This document shows positions 61,357 through 64,000 of a DNA stretch of 64,000 bases, in pieces. Positions within the stretch are counted from its first letter, which is position 1. The number at the start of each line of letters is the position of its first letter. Source of the stretch: CAWHJN01 sp963829705 (GTDB lineage: Bacteria > Bacteroidota > Rhodothermia > Rhodothermales > BA12); assembly GCA_963829705.1 (NCBI GenBank), contig CAWHJN010000005.1, forward strand, positions 186,001-250,000. The letters run 5' to 3'. Both the position numbers and the translations under genes were made by a program. A model generated the notes under the pieces. It did not search any database. It was not told the origin of the DNA and saw only the letters and a list, made by a program, of their open reading frames with translations.

Positions 61357-62412
61357 TCAGTGTGCCTGGTGAGCACCCGAAATGCCCATGCCCGCCGGGT
61401 TGGCACCCACCTCGAACACCTTCCGCACCTTCCCCGAGCGCACGTCGATGAGGACGAGCGTGCCCACGCCGGGCGTGTGGGTGGCGTAGGTGCCCGCGAG
61501 GTTGTTGTTGGAGACGTAGAGCGTGCCGCCGTCGGGCGAGAACATCACGCCGTGCGGCTCGGCGAGGCCGTCGCCGGTGATGCGGCGACGCTCGGCGCGC
61601 GTGGCGGCGTCGACGACGGCGACGGCGTTGGCTCCTTTGAGCGGCACGTAGATGCTCGCGCCGTCGGGCGAGTAATGCGGGTGCCACGGACGCCCGCCCA
61701 GCGTCAGCGCGCCCTCCTGCGCCAGCGCGCCCGACATCTCGCGCTGCATGAAGTAGAGCACCCCGTCGGGCTCGCCGGTGATGACGAGCTTCATGCCGTC
61801 GGGCGAGAGGCCGAGGTGCGCCAGCGACGTCGGCGAGCCCGTGGCCTCGCTGAAGACGGTGGCGCTGCCGTCGACGGGGAGGGCGGCGATGCGGTTCTGG
61901 CCCAGACTGGCCGTGAACGCCACGCCGTGCGCGAGGCCGAGCGCGTGCGGACGCGGAAACACCACGGGCCGCTCCTCTTCGAGCGTCATCGTTTTGCGGT
62001 CGACGAAGACCACCGACGCGGGCGGGTTCGGGGCCGACATCGAGCGGCCCGCCACGAGCATATCGCCCGTCGGGTCGAGGGCGAGCATCCCGGGCGTCTC
62101 GGTATCGACACTGCCCAGCACCGCGTTCTCGCGCGAGAGCTTGACGATCTTGCCGTCGCCGATGAGTGACACGTACCACGCGCTGCCGTCGGGCTCGGCG
62201 GCCACGTGGTGCGGCTTCGCGTTGGCCGAGAAGCCCAGCTTCGTCAGGTCCACCGTCGTCTCGATCCGCTCTTCCTCGACGTTGAAGACGGTGACGGAGG
62301 CGCTGTTCTGGTTGGCAATGTAGAGAAACGTCGGCTCGCCTTCGAAGCCGTCGTTGGCGGTGTCGCAGGCGGCGAAAAGGACCACGAGCACGAGCAGAGA
62401 AATCCAGCGCAT
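61357..62412 (-). CDS. YVTN beta-propeller lipoprotein
   Basis: 351 residues from the ATG at 62412. Lipobox LVVLFAACD. YVTN-type repeats: FLYIANQNSASVTVFNVEEE, WYVSLIGDGKIVKL, GASIYVPLKGANAVAVVDA and LYVSNNNLAGTY, with recurrent His-Pro/His-Gly (KPHHVAAEP, WHPHYSPDG, EPHGVMFSPD) inside the funnel. It may bind a metal or cofactor. In an operon with the FG-GAP protein; a surface-assembly role is possible. Confidence 0.82.
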   Translation of the reverse strand: MRWISLLVLVVLFAACDTANDGFEGEPTFLYIANQNSASVTVFNVEEERIETTVDLTKLGFSANAKPHHVAAEPDGSAWYVSLIGDGKIVKLSRENAVLGSVDTETPGMLALDPTGDMLVAGRSMSAPNPPASVVFVDRKTMTLEEERPVVFPRPHALGLAHGVAFTASLGQNRIAALPVDGSATVFSEATGSPTSLAHLGLSPDGMKLVITGEPDGVLYFMQREMSGALAQEGALTLGGRPWHPHYSPDGASIYVPLKGANAVAVVDAATRAERRRITGDGLAEPHGVMFSPDGGTLYVSNNNLAGTYATHTPGVGTLVLIDVRSGKVRKVFEVGANPAGMGISGAHQAH

Positions 62413-62561
62413 AATTAAATCGAATCGAATGGATGAATTGAAATACAAAAGCGTGGCGCAAGATAACGGAACGTCCCCGCGTGGAGCACTCCGGGAAAGG
62501 CAAAAATAGCCGCCCCGCCGAGCGCGTGGCGGGGCAGTATGTTTGGGCAAACCCGGATCCC

Positions 62562-64000
62562 ATGCGCGGCGCTTTCCTGCTTCTCGTTCTGAGCATTGTT
62601 GGCGCCGGTGCGCGCGCGCAGGAGCCGCGTGACTGGGCGGAGAGGGGCCGTTTCGAGGTCCGCAACGTATCGCCCCGCGACTACGGCGGCGAGCCGCAAA
62701 ACTGGGCGCTCGCGCTCGATGCGCGCGGCGTGCTGTACGTGGCCAGCGAAGGAGCCGTGCTCGAATTCGACGGCGTGACGTGGCGGCGCATCCTGTTGCC
62801 CCGTACCCCCACCGTGCGAACCGTCGCCGTCGATGCGCAGAACCGGGTGTTCGTGGGCGCGCACGACGATTTCGGGTGGATCGGGCCGGACTCGGTGGGA
62901 ATGCCACGCTTTCACTCGCTGATGCCGCTTGTCCCCCCGAACTGCTGCCCATCGGCGCCGTCCGCTCGACGGTCGTCACACCCGAAGGCGTGTACTTCTC
63001 GACCCCTCGTGCCCTCTTTCGGTGGTCGGAGGCGGGCGGGATGCGGGTGTGGCCGCTGCCCGGCATCAGCCGGCGCATGGGCTACGCCGGCGGGTCGCTG
63101 TTCGTGCTCTCGCGCGACCGTGGGCTGACGCTGCTCACAGGCGACAGCCTGGTGACGGTGCCGGGCGGCGAGGCGCTCGTCGGCACCCAGCCCGCCCGGC
63201 TGCTGCCGACGGGGAACGCCGGGATGCTCCTCCTCACCCGCACCGACGCGCTTTTCCACTTTGACGGGAAGAGGGTGGTGTCCTTTCCCACCGAGGCGGA
63301 CGCGCTGCTGCGCGAGGCCCTGGTGATGGACGGCACCTACCTGCCCGGCGGAGGCCTCGCGCTCGCCACGCTACGCCGCGGTCTGCTCCTGCTCGACGCA
63401 AGCGGCCACCTCGTCGGGCAGGTGGGCCGGGACGGCGGCCTGCGCGACGCGGACGTGAAGGCGGTGCTGCTGGGCCCGCAGGGAGCGCTGTGGCTCGGCC
63501 TCAACAACGGCCTCGCCCGCGTCGATGCCGGGATGCCCGCCACGTATTTCGGAGCCGACGAAGGGCTGCCCGGCTTTGTGGTCGACGTGGCCCGGCACGA
63601 CGGCCGCCTGTTTGCCGCGACGAGCGACGGCATTCGGGTGCTGGAGCCCGCGTCCGCGCCCGGAGCCGCTGCCACGTTTCGGGCGCTCCCCGACCTCATC
63701 GACCACTGCCACGCCCTCCTTCCCACCGAAAGCAGCCTCGTAGCCGCGTGCGACCACGGCGTCCACACCGTGACGGCCACGGGCCACCGGCCGCTGATGA
63801 CGGTCGAAAGCGCGTTCACGCTGCACCGCTCGCGCGCGCATCCCGGCTGGCTCTACGTGGGCCTGAACGATGGCGTGGCCGTGATGACGCTGCGCGGCGG
63901 ACGGTGGCAGTTCGCCGCGCGCATCGAGAACCTCCGCACCGAGGTGCGCTCTCTCGCCGAAGCCGACGGCGTGCTGTGGATCGGCACGGCGATCGACGGT
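62562..64000 (+). pseudogene. Two-component-regulator propeller protein, partial and frameshifted
   Basis: The start at 62562 has a signal peptide (MRGAFLLLVLSIVGAGARAQ). The frame ends prematurely after a run of six C at 62933-62938. One extra C would continue it as PELLPIGAVRSTVV and on past the window end. The body has Reg_prop-type blades (RGVLYVASEGAVLEFDGVTW (20), GLNNGLARVDAG, LYVGLNDGVAVM). Such proteins are N-terminal sensors of hybrid kinases or regulators. The break is probably a sequencing error. Confidence 0.75.

Overview
This is one contiguous piece of a high-GC, Gram-negative bacterial chromosome. Several markers place it in the Bacteroidota in the broad sense, most likely the Rhodothermia (Rhodothermus, Rubricoccus and Salinibacter relatives). 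They are a SusC/SusD pair, two T9SS-like C-terminal sorting domains, the rpmB-rpmG-DUF4295 gene string, DUF4212 next to an acetate symporter, and a TPR gene followed by a DUF368 gene. Genes are densely packed, and many neighbours overlap by 1-8 bases. The placement rests on gene content only, since there is no rRNA.

Layout. 1-10267: a carbohydrate-use locus with a truncated sugar MFS carrier, ROK kinase, PIG-L deacetylase, SusC, SusD and a large exo-rhamnogalacturonan-lyase-like (PcRGLX/YetA) protein. 10274-15252: PBP1A, then a minus-strand operon of L28, L33, DUF4295 and tRNA-Pro, -Arg and -Cys, then a LolC/E-type permease. 15362-21445: a frameshifted lipoprotein, a small outer-membrane protein, a metallophosphoesterase, aspartyl-tRNA synthetase and an AI-2E-type exporter. 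21455-25501: a three-gene set of a Cys/His-rich small membrane protein, a TonB-dependent receptor and a BNR-repeat lipoprotein with a Cys cluster, probably handling a metal. 25512-28249: ATP-grasp, pyrophosphatase-like and deoxyhypusine-synthase-like genes, then tRNA-Lys and tRNA-Leu. 28250-30159: a gene-poor stretch with an orphan antitoxin-like ORF, a truncated exported-protein ORF and an IS3 transposase scrap.

30160-39529 is a nitrite-reduction and nitric-oxide-response island. It holds NirK, a NirV-like protein, SCO1, an azurin-like protein, a Ric protein fused to DUF2249, an unknown protein, a separate DUF2249, a DUF59 protein, an NnrS-like protein and two small heme-copper-oxidase-like membrane proteins. 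An Rrf2 regulator is divergent from nirK across an AT-rich spacer with a perfect palindrome. A further multi-pass HAHSH protein follows. 39631-44168: two small-molecule transporters (CynX-like and Gdx/SMR) and envelope proteins (DUF3124, DUF3943, a beta-barrel).

44155-49324 is an acetate uptake and activation operon (Acs, DUF4212, ActP-like symporter) that ends in a degenerate serine-hydrolase-like protein. 49550-59250: aldo/keto reductase, HAD phosphatase, a coupled S9 peptidase and GH18 protein, Fur, Tmk, a TPR protein and a DUF368 (PopT-like) lipid-carrier translocase. 59261-64000: an FG-GAP repeat protein and a YVTN propeller lipoprotein transcribed together, then the start of a sensor-propeller gene that runs off the window with one frameshift.

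Two genes carry apparent one-base deletions inside G/C runs, which look more like sequencing error than decay. Many intergenic spacers carry 7-base-periodic repeats that no annotated gene explains.
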